Assembly (NCBI GenBank): GCA_963746255.1
Contig: CAVVAJ010000009.1
Location: 186,001-250,000 of the forward strand
Length of the DNA stretch: 64,000 nt
Direction of reading: 5' to 3'
From: DAOVXM01 sp963746255
GTDB lineage: Bacteria; Chloroflexota; Anaerolineae; Anaerolineales; UBA4823
Shown here: piece after piece, positions 28,603-37,333 of the stretch
Layout of the letters: each line of letters starts with the position of its first letter
Position numbering within the stretch: the stretch's first letter is position 1
Position numbers and translations under genes: made by a program
The notes under the pieces: model-generated
The model's input: only the letters and a program-made list of their open reading frames with translations
Database searches by the model: none
Told to the model about the DNA's origin: nothing

Positions 28603-29940
28603 TCATGGATAAATAATTTCCACATCATCACCGCATGATCCGGCGTCTGCCAGATTTACAATAACCTTGTCAACGCGGTGCCCGTCCATATCAACCACCT
28701 CAAAACATAGATTGTTCCAAATAAAAGTATCCGCGGCTTTTGGTATGCGGCCTAATTTTGTCATCACCAATCCACCCAATGTCTGGTAATAAACACGCTC
28801 CTCCTCCGGGAAATCGTATTTACGGAATAAATCTTCAAACTCATCAATGGGAAGCATCCCATCCAACAGCCAGGAGCCGTCTGCACGTCGCACAACTTCC
28901 GGTGTTTCATCACCGATGGTATCGGGGATCTCGCCGACAAGCGATTCCAGTAAATCAAATACCGTGATCATGCCTTGCAGTCCACCATATTCATCGATAA
29001 CCAGAGCCGTATGGACTCTGGTTTTTTTAAATAGTTCTACGACTTTTAGCGCTGGCATGCTCTCTGGTACATATAATGGCGCGCAGATTGTATTCTCGAC
29101 ATCAGCTTGCTGAATATCCACCTTGCCAGCAAGCAGGTCTTTTACTTGAACCACACCGATCACGTTATCTAAACTGTGATGTGCGACTGGGAATCGAGAA
29201 TGGATGCGGCTGCCAAGTTTATTCCGATTTACATCCCAGGGGTCTTCCATGTCTAACCACACGATTTCAGTCCTTGGTGTCATCAGCGAGCCAACCCGGC
29301 GATCAGCTAACCGGAAGACCGCGGCAACCATATCCTGTTCAGCAGATTCGAAAATCCCAGCCTGGGTACCCTGTTCAATTAATACTTTAATCTCCTCTTC
29401 CGTAACGGGCGGTTCCTGAGAAGGTTTGACCCCCAGCAAGCGGATCACACCTTCGGATGAAGCACTCAGCAGCATCACCACCGGCCTCGCCAGGCGGGCA
29501 ATCGAACGCATCGGTTTGGAAACTTGCATAGCTACACGCTCTGGATTGTTCAAGCCCAGGCGCTTCGGCACCAACTCTCCGAATATCAAAGTCAGGTAAG
29601 TAATCGCAGCCACAACAAGCACAAGTGCAATCAGCTCACTATATAAGCCAAGAATTGGTAGATCGTCCAACCACAAAGCCAGCTGCTCGGCGATCGTGGC
29701 ACCACCAAATGCGCCAGCTAAAATCCCGACCAAGGTGATCCCGATCTGTACCGTTGACAAAAAATCACCGGGGTCATTCGCCAGTTGTAACGCACCAAAA
29801 GCTTTCTCAGCCCCTTGTTCAACCAGTTGCTGAAGGCGAGCCTTACGCGCCGCGACGACTGAGATCTCAGCCATCGCCAAAAAACCATTCAACGCAACCA
29901 GCACCAATATTATCGTTACTTCAATTACAATCCCTGACAT
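28603..29940 (-). CDS. CNNM/CorC-family transporter with CBS domains
   Basis: 445 residues: an N-terminal DUF21 membrane domain (about four helices, VALNGFLAMAEISVVAARKARL, and LVPKRLGLNNPERVA), a CBS pair (residues ~205-330, MTPRTEIVWLD and VHTALVIDEYGGLQGMITVFDLLESLVGEI), and a C-terminal CorC-HlyC domain (GGLVMTKLGRIPKAADTF). Members act in Mg2+/Na+ transport or resistance. Why it sits inside the fatty-acid block is unclear; it is on the same strand, 97 nt before fadN. Confidence 0.9.
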   Translation of the reverse strand: MSGIVIEVTIILVLVALNGFLAMAEISVVAARKARLQQLVEQGAEKAFGALQLANDPGDFLSTVQIGITLVGILAGAFGGATIAEQLALWLDDLPILGLYSELIALVLVVAAITYLTLIFGELVPKRLGLNNPERVAMQVSKPMRSIARLARPVVMLLSASSEGVIRLLGVKPSQEPPVTEEEIKVLIEQGTQAGIFESAEQDMVAAVFRLADRRVGSLMTPRTEIVWLDMEDPWDVNRNKLGSRIHSRFPVAHHSLDNVIGVVQVKDLLAGKVDIQQADVENTICAPLYVPESMPALKVVELFKKTRVHTALVIDEYGGLQGMITVFDLLESLVGEIPDTIGDETPEVVRRADGSWLLDGMLPIDEFEDLFRKYDFPEEERVYYQTLGGLVMTKLGRIPKAADTFIWNNLCFEVVDMDGHRVDKVIVNLADAGSCGDDVEIIYP

Positions 29941-30262
29941 CTTATCCTACTGCTCCTCCATTTCTACTCATTCCCAACCAATTCCTAGATAAAACCCGAT
30001 AATCGACCCATCGCACAGGAAAGTTAATATTGTTTTGGTAAATAGCTGTTGACAACCAGTGCAGCTTTTACCGTAATCTCACCTCCGCCATACGAACGCG
30101 CTGCCAAACTCGAAATACTTAATCCAAGGTATGGTTCTGGTGATGTAGTCGGTGTTGGTGTATCCATTCGCTGTTGGATAGACATCCCATCCGGGTTGAA
30201 TGCCAGCTACTTGTAAACTGTGCTCACCACGAGAAATACACCAAGGTGCTACATGGTGCCAC

Positions 30263-31513
30263 TCAGCGCAACTCACGTCCACTATAACCGAGGATATTGC
30301 GAGCGACGATAAGTCGGTTAATCTGACCAGTGCCTTCGTAGATATCGGTGATCTTCGCGTCCCGGAACCATTTCTCTAGCAGAAGATCACGGCTGTAACC
30401 GAGTGGTCCCATCAATTCGACTGCTTTTTGGGTTATCTTTGTAACGACATCACCGGCGCGAACCTTCGACATCGAAGCTTCCAGAGGGTTCGGTTTACGG
30501 TTGTCCGCCATCCAGACCGCTTTGATTACCAACAACCAGGCGGATCTGAGCATGACTTCCATATCAATGATTTCTTTCTCAACATATGTCAGCTTTTGCC
30601 GAGGCAATCCATAACGGATGGTCACACCTCGCTGATCAAGCAGCTCTTTAAGCAGTTCCAAGGTCGCCCGCGCCACTCCAATACCAGTCGCGGCCACCAG
30701 TGGGCGAGTTGCATCGAAGGTCACCATCGCGCCCTTGAATCCACGAGTGGTATTTGTCTGGACTTCGGGGCTGCCGAGGATATTGTCGAACGGTACCCTG
30801 GCATCCTGCAGCACGATGGAAGCCGTATCGCTGGCGCGGATGCCGAGTTTGTGTTCGAGTTTAGTCACTTTCACACCTGGCGTGCCTGCTTCCACTACAA
30901 ATGGACGCATACCAGCCCGGCCAGCATTCGGGTCAATCGTGACCCAAACAACTACAAAACCATCACTAACCTCCAGTGATTTGTGTCCCCCAGTAACGAA
31001 AATCTTCTCACCATTAAGCACCCATTCATTCGTGTTGGGATCTAAAACTGCCGTTGCCTTTATCGCAGACGTATCTGAGCCAGCATCCGGTTCAGTCATC
31101 GCCATGGCACCGAAAGCCGGTTTTTCACCAGCAAAACGCGCTAGGAATTTCTGTTTTTGCTCAGGTGTCCCGGTGGCTTCTACCGCAGCTGCCCCCAACC
31201 CGCCGCCCGGTGTCACCAAGTATAAACCGACATCCCCCCATGAAAGCATTTCCAACATGAATGCTAGCGATTGGTAGCCGATCGGGGGGCGCTTTGGTTT
31301 GTCAGCCTCCGGTTCTTTCTTACTCTTAGGGGGTGCCAGGGAACCAACTCCGGTAGCCCGCATCGCCATATGCATGAAATTGATGTAATCCCAAGGGATT
31401 TCATGCTCGTTCTCATCAAAGTAACGTGAAACAGGGCGCATCATATTCTCAGCGACAGTTTGTAAGGCAACTTCCTGCTGAGCAATTGGTTTGGGAGCTT
31501 CGAAATCAATCAT
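30263..31513 (-). CDS. Acyl-CoA dehydrogenase
   Basis: 416 residues, FAD-dependent; it oxidises acyl-CoA to trans-2-enoyl-CoA. Visible are the FAD/substrate region AFGAMAMTEPDAGSDTSAIKATA, VTGGHKSLEV and the C-terminal KITDIYEGTGQINRLIVARNILG with the usual catalytic-glutamate loop. The start is ATG 31513 behind AGGAGAG. It is the second of an adjacent pair of acyl-CoA dehydrogenases 66 nt apart, which may form a heteromer as in other paired ACAD genes (inference). Confidence 0.93.
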   Translation of the reverse strand: MIDFEAPKPIAQQEVALQTVAENMMRPVSRYFDENEHEIPWDYINFMHMAMRATGVGSLAPPKSKKEPEADKPKRPPIGYQSLAFMLEMLSWGDVGLYLVTPGGGLGAAAVEATGTPEQKQKFLARFAGEKPAFGAMAMTEPDAGSDTSAIKATAVLDPNTNEWVLNGEKIFVTGGHKSLEVSDGFVVVWVTIDPNAGRAGMRPFVVEAGTPGVKVTKLEHKLGIRASDTASIVLQDARVPFDNILGSPEVQTNTTRGFKGAMVTFDATRPLVAATGIGVARATLELLKELLDQRGVTIRYGLPRQKLTYVEKEIIDMEVMLRSAWLLVIKAVWMADNRKPNPLEASMSKVRAGDVVTKITQKAVELMGPLGYSRDLLLEKWFRDAKITDIYEGTGQINRLIVARNILGYSGRELR

Positions 31514-31579
31514 CGCCTCTCTCCTATACTGCCAGAATAGTTCTTGTATCAAATAAATTAGATCGGATAGCGTAAGTTC

Positions 31580-32674
31580 TCAGACGATCGCCAAACCGTT
31601 CAACGTCGCTATTCCACGTCCATTGCGCATCCACAGCTCAACCGGGTGCTCGCGGATATAGCCATGCCCACCGAGAATCTGGACAGCGCGATCGGTAACC
31701 ATCATGGCCATATCGATGGCGCCAGTGAGTGCTAGGTAGGCGTGTTTGTTCGCCTCAGGTTTATCGCTGTCCAGCATCCAGGCAGCTTCCCAAGTAAGTA
31801 ATCGAATCGCTTCGATCTCAGTAGCCATTTCTGCCATCATGAAAGCGATCGCTTGCTTTTGTGCGACCTTCACCTTAAATACATCCCTTTCCTTGGCATA
31901 ATCACGGGCATATTCTAAAGCTGCGCGCGAGAGACCCACTGCCATCCCTGCCAGCGCCACCTGTGATGAAGCCAGGATGGTGGAGAAGTCGTGACCGGCT
32001 TCACCTCCAAGCCGGTTTCCTTGCGGGATCGGGACCTGGTTAAACCTAACCTTGTACAAGGGCAGGCCATTAATCCCCATTAACTTCTCCCGTTCGAGGA
32101 TTTCCACTCCCTCGGCACCAGGCGGCAGGATGAAACCCTGGGTCATGCCTTCCAAGCCGGCATACACGATCATGCCAGCGGTTCCATCAGCATATGGCAC
32201 ATAGCACTTCTCCCCGCTGAGCAAATAGCCGGCACTACTCTTTTGGGCAGTTGTCTTAAGTTCGTTTGGATCGAAATCGTAATCGGGCTCAATCAAAGCG
32301 GCGGTATAGGGCAGCCATTCGGCTTCGACTACCTTTACCAAAAACGTTTCTTTCTGGGTTTGGCTTCCGGCAAGCAGAATCGGGACAGCAAATAGGCCCG
32401 GAATCATCACTGCCAAACCTCCCGCCAGGTCTCCCCAGGCTAGTTCTTCGGCTGCCAGGACACCGCACACCGCTGAACGCTCGCCGAAGCCACCGTACTC
32501 CTCTGGAATAGAAGCTTGCAGATAACCCAGTTCCCAACCTTTCTCAACTAGCGCGGATGCCAGTTGGTTCTCCTCGTCAGCATCATGCGCCTGAGGGCGC
32601 AGGTCATTGACTGAGAAACGTTGGATGGCATCCACCAACATTTTTTGTTCTTCAGAAGGTTCAAATGAATACAT
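31580..32674 (-). CDS. Acyl-CoA dehydrogenase, second subunit type
   Basis: 364 residues. The typical N-terminal helical domain (EPSEEQKMLVDAIQRFSVNDLRP) and a C-terminal helical domain (VQILGGHGYIREHPVELWMRNGRG) are present. The usual TEPxxGSD-like loop is replaced by LIEPDYDFDPNELKTTA, and the protein ends shortly after the helix domain. This fits the non-canonical member of ACAD pairs. It stands upstream of the canonical one and downstream of the MBL gene. AAGGAGA precedes the ATG. Confidence 0.85.
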   Translation of the reverse strand: MYSFEPSEEQKMLVDAIQRFSVNDLRPQAHDADEENQLASALVEKGWELGYLQASIPEEYGGFGERSAVCGVLAAEELAWGDLAGGLAVMIPGLFAVPILLAGSQTQKETFLVKVVEAEWLPYTAALIEPDYDFDPNELKTTAQKSSAGYLLSGEKCYVPYADGTAGMIVYAGLEGMTQGFILPPGAEGVEILEREKLMGINGLPLYKVRFNQVPIPQGNRLGGEAGHDFSTILASSQVALAGMAVGLSRAALEYARDYAKERDVFKVKVAQKQAIAFMMAEMATEIEAIRLLTWEAAWMLDSDKPEANKHAYLALTGAIDMAMMVTDRAVQILGGHGYIREHPVELWMRNGRGIATLNGLAIV

Positions 32675-32748
32675 AGCCTATCTCCTTCAAACAAATTCAT
32701 GCAGCTGTAACAAAATGTAACTTCACCGCAAATCAATGCAGGTTTCTC

Positions 32749-33792
32749 TCAAAACCGGCGATACTTCCTAGGCACCGGGATATCACTGCGGAGTACTTCT
32801 TCATAATTGGTCACACGCAGTTCGCCATGCTGGTATAAGAACTCGGTGTAGGCACCAGCTTCCTCCAGTGCGAGCAAATTGTCATAACCCTCCACATCTG
32901 CAAATAAGGCAAGGGAGATCTCTGCGATAGTTTTCGGAAAGCAACATAGATCTACAACAGATTCAAGACGCGCTTCATGCAAACTGCGAATTTCTTCAAT
33001 ACGGTGAGTTAAATTAGTAATTGGTTTCTTGTGACCTCCTAAGGTAAGCTTTATTTGTCTTGACCAATCGAGAACTTTTTCCAACGATTCCAAGTAATGC
33101 CCCAACCCAGTGAATAAAGCCAATCTCTCTGGGGATAGGTGTGGGCTTATCTCGCTGAGAATATGATCCCCACTGAAAAGGAAATCATCCAACCGCAGCA
33201 CTACGTGGCCAGCACTGTGACCGGGGACGTGCAGCATTTCGAAAGGTCCCACCCGCATGCCTACTTTTTCGAAGGTGAAATCCACATCAATGGAATGAAA
33301 AAGCATCTTGTGGAGCTGAAAAAACTCGAGATACTCCGCCTGGAAATGGTCAGGAACACCCGCCTCAGCTAAGAACCTTGCTAAACGGTGCGTCGATATC
33401 GTAATCCGCTCCTCGTAGCTAATCAAGTTGCGCAAATCCATTTCATGGATTCCGAGCAAGGCATCAGACCGCTCGCAGATGTAATGCAACCCCCCAATAT
33501 GGTCTATATGCCCATGGGTGATCAGAACATGGGTCAGGTCTTGGAAATCTACAGCATATCCAAACTGGGCGCGTACTTGCTGCAACCCCTCCTGGAGGTG
33601 CTGGTTCGAATGACCAAAACCTGATCCAGTATCAATCAGCACCCGGTAAGGTTTCCCATCAAAATCATCAATCAGCACTACGTAGGCGTACCCATCCAAG
33701 ATCGGGAACTCATGCAGCGGAATCTGAAAGATCTGTGCGCCACCCGCAGTCTGATACTGTTTGATCTGCTGCGTGCTGACCGTGCTATCCAT
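32749..33792 (-). CDS. MBL-fold metallo-hydrolase
   Basis: 347 residues. The binuclear metal motif is HGHIDH in LITHGHIDHIGGLHY, with a further conserved histidine in HVPGHSAGHVVLRL and DHIL in LFSGDHIL. A C-terminal helical extension resembles hydrolases of the glyoxalase-II/thioesterase-like branch. Its start overlaps the end of the TetR gene and the beta-oxidation genes follow, so action on a CoA thioester or related ester is plausible but not shown. Confidence 0.85.
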   Translation of the reverse strand: MDSTVSTQQIKQYQTAGGAQIFQIPLHEFPILDGYAYVVLIDDFDGKPYRVLIDTGSGFGHSNQHLQEGLQQVRAQFGYAVDFQDLTHVLITHGHIDHIGGLHYICERSDALLGIHEMDLRNLISYEERITISTHRLARFLAEAGVPDHFQAEYLEFFQLHKMLFHSIDVDFTFEKVGMRVGPFEMLHVPGHSAGHVVLRLDDFLFSGDHILSEISPHLSPERLALFTGLGHYLESLEKVLDWSRQIKLTLGGHKKPITNLTHRIEEIRSLHEARLESVVDLCCFPKTIAEISLALFADVEGYDNLLALEEAGAYTEFLYQHGELRVTNYEEVLRSDIPVPRKYRRF

Positions 33793-34366
33793 TATTATTC
33801 GCCTGCCTCTGCAGCAACCCGCTCAAGAATAGGTCAGCGTACTGATCAGAGATTTGGCGTGGAGTGAGAACACCTTCTGGGTGGTACCAGGTGATTGTCC
33901 AGTTCATGACGCCCAGTAAAGCACGAGACGCTACAGCAGGATCAGCGCTGTTGAAGACACTCGCATCAATCCCGTCTTGGATCATATCCCGCCATAACTG
34001 TTCAAAACGATCCCGTCGTAAGATATGCCGGGCGCGATATTCGTCCCGCAATGACCGGTATTCGAGCAGTAAGACCGAAGCGAGTTCTCGATTCTCCAGC
34101 ATATCTGTCAGGTAAACACACATAACCTGCTGGAGCTTAGGGGCAATAGGCATGGGCTGACTGATTACCGGTTGGATGTGCTCGGTTAACATGTCCAAGG
34201 CTTGGTCCAGCAGGGCAAGCAAAATCTCTTGTTTGCTGTCAATATGGTGATAAAGGCTGGCTTTCTGCAAGTTCACAGCCTGGGCGATATCCTGCATGGA
34301 AGCCGCATGGAACCCTTTCTGGCTAAATACGAGTGCAGCGGCAGTCAAGATGTCATCGCGAGTCAT
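33785..34366 (-). CDS. TetR-family regulator of the fatty-acid block
   Basis: 193 residues with a canonical N-terminal helix-turn-helix (ILTAAALVFSQKGFHAASMQD followed by IAQAVNLQKASLYHHIDSKQEIL; given as residues ~6-48). The C-terminal domain resembles TetR_C_33-type fatty-acid or ketone regulators. A perfect palindrome lies immediately upstream of its Shine-Dalgarno. It is first in a same-strand run of MBL, two acyl-CoA dehydrogenases and onward, so it probably represses this set until an acyl-CoA ligand binds (inference). Confidence 0.9.
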   Translation of the reverse strand: MTRDDILTAAALVFSQKGFHAASMQDIAQAVNLQKASLYHHIDSKQEILLALLDQALDMLTEHIQPVISQPMPIAPKLQQVMCVYLTDMLENRELASVLLLEYRSLRDEYRARHILRRDRFEQLWRDMIQDGIDASVFNSADPAVASRALLGVMNWTITWYHPEGVLTPRQISDQYADLFLSGLLQRQANNNG

Positions 34367-34375
34367 TACGCCTCC

Positions 34376-34393
34376 CTACCGAACGGTCGGTAG
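34376..34393. promoter_or_regulatory. TetR-type operator upstream of the regulator
   Basis: CTACCGA-ACGG-TCGGTAG: perfect 7-bp arms over an 18-bp site, 10 nt upstream of the TetR start and overlapping its Shine-Dalgarno region. The ACCGACCG-like half-sites are typical of TetR-family fatty-acid regulators. Suggests autoregulation. Confidence 0.75.
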
Positions 34394-34545
34394 TTAGAGC
34401 ATAACAAAATTCATCCGCGGTGTCAAGTCAAGTAGCCATGCAATAAGGAGTGATCCACTATTCCAGTATGGCAGATATTAACCGTAATGCACTAACTTAT
34501 ATTCCCCCATCCAAACCCGTGTGGGATCAGAGTAATACAAGTGTT

Positions 34546-35469
34546 TTAGGATCCATCATCTGCATCCACAGAGATAGGGCTTGAAGCACGATTTTCAAAT
34601 AATAAGAATGGGTCGAAATGGGTGAAATCACCGCTCGTTCGCCAACGTATGTAATTGGCACGCTCGTCAGGCGTGGTCTGGGTGCTGTAATAACTCATTC
34701 CAGCGAAGACCACACCTGCAGAGCCGATGCGGGTCTCTAAGTGCAGGTGTGGGACAGCAGCATTGCCGCTTTTCCCGACAAAGCCAATTTGCTCACATGC
34801 AGATAGACTTTCCAGGAGAGCAGCAGTGGGGGGGTCGGAGAGATGAGCATACAGAATGTACAACGATTCTTCTTGATCCATATCCAATCGAACGCGGACC
34901 GTTTCTGATATAGCTGTTCCGGCTGTCTCTAACATGATTGCGTTGCCGTAGGGGAACGAATCAACCAGCACCATCACGACTTTGGAATCCAGTGGAGCTT
35001 GGACTCCTACACCAAGAATCGATGCGATATCACCGCGCTGGTAAAACGAGAAATCCACACCATGATGGCGTTCTTCTTTGCCTGGCGGGGGTGGGTCGTA
35101 CGGCGCTGATACGATATCTGCCAATTCGTCCACGGGAATACCCGCTAAAGGCGAACAAATCTCAAACATGCCAGCAGGATCTCCAGCAGCTTGGGTTGAA
35201 GCCGATCTCAAAGCCGGATCAGCGACCATGGGTGCAGTTAGTGTAGAGTCGCTCTCCGGCAAGGAAGCAATTCCCGAATCTCGTGTTCGTTCTGCAGCCA
35301 CCGTCGCCGCTATAGGGGTTTCAGCCCTCATTTCAATGGTTTGTGTTATGGAAACTTGGGCTTGACCACTATCCGAGGAGGTGGGACTGCAGCCCAGAAT
35401 GAGCATCGCAAGGAGCAGCATACACAATCCGCGCACACATTGTTTAACTGGTAGTATCCCTAAGACCAT
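34546..35469 (-). CDS. M23-family peptidase-like lipoprotein
   Basis: About 307 residues. A lipoprotein signal ends in LLLAMLILGCSPT. A Ser/Thr/Ala-rich linker follows, then a LytM/M23 fold: HHGVDFSFYQRG (metal His/Asp), VVMVLVDSFPYGNAIMLETAG, LYILYAHL and VPHLHLETRIG (HxH). All metal ligands appear present, so it may cleave peptidoglycan cross-links or act as a murein hydrolase activator. The ATG 35469 is 7 nt after TATAAT, giving a possible leaderless mRNA; an ATG seven codons earlier is the alternative start. Confidence 0.85.
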   Translation of the reverse strand: MVLGILPVKQCVRGLCMLLLAMLILGCSPTSSDSGQAQVSITQTIEMRAETPIAATVAAERTRDSGIASLPESDSTLTAPMVADPALRSASTQAAGDPAGMFEICSPLAGIPVDELADIVSAPYDPPPPGKEERHHGVDFSFYQRGDIASILGVGVQAPLDSKVVMVLVDSFPYGNAIMLETAGTAISETVRVRLDMDQEESLYILYAHLSDPPTAALLESLSACEQIGFVGKSGNAAVPHLHLETRIGSAGVVFAGMSYYSTQTTPDERANYIRWRTSGDFTHFDPFLLFENRASSPISVDADDGS

Positions 35470-35523
35470 AATGCGAATTATACTTGCCATCCGATTGGGA
35501 TTGCCAAGAAGGTTCAGCGAGGG

Positions 35524-35552
35524 TTGTCAGAAGATGGGTATCGCGCTATAAT
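35524..35552 (+). promoter_or_regulatory. Promoter of tRNA-Pro
   Basis: TTGTCA (35524-35529), 17-nt spacer, TATAAT (35547-35552). The predicted start is about 7 nt before the mature tRNA 5' end. Confidence 0.85.
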
Positions 35553-35565
35553 GTGAGCCTTATAA

Positions 35566-35640
35566 CGGGGCGTGGCGCAGTCCGGCTAGCGCGCTTGCAT
35601 GGGGTGCAAGAGGCCCTGGGTTCAAATCCCAGCGCCCCGA
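35566..35640 (+). tRNA. tRNA-Pro (anticodon GGG)
   Basis: A full cloverleaf can be drawn: 7-bp acceptor CGGGGCG / CGCCCCG with discriminator A, anticodon stem CTTGC / GCAAG with loop ATGGGGT (anticodon GGG), and T-arm CTGGG-TTCAAAT-CCCAG. The CCA end is not encoded. It has its own promoter and terminator. Confidence 0.96.
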
Positions 35641-35643
35641 CTG

Positions 35644-35679
35644 AAAACCGCTTGCTCAGAAAAATGAGTAAGCGGTTTT
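35644..35679 (+). terminator. Terminator after tRNA-Pro
   Basis: A 15-bp stem (AAAACCGCTTGCTCA with TGAGTAAGCGGTTTT, one G-T pair) and a 6-nt loop, three nt after the tRNA. Confidence 0.88.
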
Positions 35680-36023
35680 ACGTTTAAGATGGCCAGCTTA
35701 GTTGAGTAACATGAGGCTTTATTCTCTACACGTCGGTGATGTATAACCCAACCGAGAACCATGAAGATTACTACCGCGGCTCTATCTGCCCAAACCGTAC
35801 TCGCAATCTAACCATCCCCTTGGTGCTTAATCGCGATACCAGAAAAGGCCCAAATGAACACCAATGAATAAGTGATATCATTATGAGGATCTACCAGAAT
35901 TCCCACCAGCACGCTAGCGTTGCATGAGAATCTCATGATCCAAATGGTTTTTTTCAGAGAAATCCCCCATCTATAACTATGGCAGAATTACTTTTGAAAG
36001 GATCTTCAACATCCATTTAACTT

Positions 36024-36094
36024 GACAAAACCAGCGGATATCAATCTTTAATTGCGAACGCCCGGGTGAGGGGGGCACCCGGACGTTCGCCTTT
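36024..36094 (+). other. Orphan promoter-like element plus strong hairpin in a 550-nt gene-free stretch
   Basis: In 35680-36225 I see no coding region. It does hold TTGACA near 36024 with a TTTAAT 19 nt downstream, and almost immediately a 15-bp stem (36054-36068 with 36076-36090: GCGAACG-CCCGGGTG / CACCCGG-ACGTTCGC, one mismatch, loop of A plus six G) followed by CTTTTC. It could end an unrecognised small RNA or be a relic. Confidence 0.4.
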
Positions 36095-36236
36095 TCAATA
36101 TACCATAAGAGCTATATAAATTCAATAGGCTGATCCATAAAAATTTCTTGCAGCAAATTTAATTCACTTATTTCCAGGTCTTTTATCCTTCGAGAATAAT
36201 TTAGCCGGTCTTAATCTTACCGATATTGGCCTCAGG

Positions 36237-36242
36237 TATAAT
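36237..36242 (+). promoter_or_regulatory. -10 hexamer of a predicted leaderless gene
   Basis: TATAAT lies exactly 7 nt before ATG 36250; no Shine-Dalgarno exists and the -35 region (ATCTTA) is weak. Confidence 0.45.
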
Positions 36243-36249
36243 GCGCCTT

Positions 36250-37323
36250 ATGCAGGGTAAGATCACACGTAGGGATTTCTTGAAAATAAGCGGGTTGGCT
36301 CTCGGAAGTGTAGCCTTCGGGCCCGTGTTTCCACGTCCTGCAGAACAGGATTATGGCGAGATTGCCCGCGTAACCATTGCGGAAATCGACCTCTATGCCA
36401 AACCGCGCGATGATAGTGAAATCGTTGGCAAACGCTATCGCGACCAGATTATCCATATCTACGAAGAAATCGAATCCGCTGAAGGTCCCGCTCACAATCC
36501 AATCTGGTACCGGGTTTGGGGTGGCTACTTACACAGCCGCTATCTGCAAAAAGTTAAAGTCCGCCATAATGCAACACTTGTACAGATACCCGCCGCAGGG
36601 CAATTATGCGAGATTACCGTGCCGTATACGGTTGCCTACCAGTACTCAAATTGGCAAGGGTGGCAGCCCTGGGGAGGATCGCGCCTCTACTATTCAACGA
36701 CCCATTGGGTTACCGGGATTGAAGAAGCTTATGATGGCAAACCCTGGTACCAGTTGACTTCTGAAATTGATGCCAATCTTAAATACTACGTGCCCACCGC
36801 ACATTTACGCCCAATTCCTGACAGTGAAATTTCTCCCCTCTCCCCAGATGTACCGGAACATGAAAAACACATCGAAGTATCCATCGGGCGGCAAACCTTC
36901 ACTGCTTACGAATATGACCAGTTAGTCCACGAAGCGAGAATCTCATCCGGTATCCCCAGTCCAAGACGTTCAGCGAACGATTTTCCGACCGCAACCCCGG
37001 CGGGGACATTCCGCATCTTCTCAAAAATGCCTAACAAACACATGGGCAGCGTGAGCGGTAATCCCGATGCCACTAATGGAGATTCATTCTCCTTACCAGG
37101 TGTTCCCTGGACAAGCTTTTTCAAAAATCCCGGGGGGTATGCATTCCATGGCACCTACTGGCACAACAATTTTGGTGTCCAAATGAGCCATGGATGTATC
37201 AATATGCGCAATGAGGATGCCAAGTGGCTTTTCCGCTGGTGTACACCGGTATTTGACACGCCTATAGTAAGCGATTTCGACTGGGAGCGGCGCGGCCGCG
37301 GCACTCAGGTGATCATTACCTAA
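36250..37323 (+). CDS. Tat-exported L,D-transpeptidase (YkuD domain), copy 1
   Basis: 357 residues. The N-terminus ITRRDFLKISGLALG is a twin-arginine signal. A region with SH3-like character (ARVTIAEIDLYAKPRDDSEIV) precedes the YkuD domain. Its catalytic motif is HGTYWHNNFG followed by SHGCINMRNEDAKWLF, with Cys as nucleophile and the upstream His. Such enzymes form 3-3 peptidoglycan links or attach proteins. The chosen ATG 36250 gives the ideal signal; upstream in-frame starts overlap the -10 hexamer. A close paralogue follows 10 nt later, so tandem duplication is evident. Confidence 0.88.
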   Translation: MQGKITRRDFLKISGLALGSVAFGPVFPRPAEQDYGEIARVTIAEIDLYAKPRDDSEIVGKRYRDQIIHIYEEIESAEGPAHNPIWYRVWGGYLHSRYLQKVKVRHNATLVQIPAAGQLCEITVPYTVAYQYSNWQGWQPWGGSRLYYSTTHWVTGIEEAYDGKPWYQLTSEIDANLKYYVPTAHLRPIPDSEISPLSPDVPEHEKHIEVSIGRQTFTAYEYDQLVHEARISSGIPSPRRSANDFPTATPAGTFRIFSKMPNKHMGSVSGNPDATNGDSFSLPGVPWTSFFKNPGGYAFHGTYWHNNFGVQMSHGCINMRNEDAKWLFRWCTPVFDTPIVSDFDWERRGRGTQVIIT

Positions 37324-37333
37324 ACCATAGGAG

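Noticed and set aside
30079..30282. Short minus-strand frame between the acyl-CoA dehydrogenase and CNNM genes, ending ..FGSAFVWRR
   Set aside because: No start with a ribosome site, no family signature that I can defend; only a faint resemblance to PEGA-type sequence (GEHSLQVAG). Could be a gene relic but is not supported enough.
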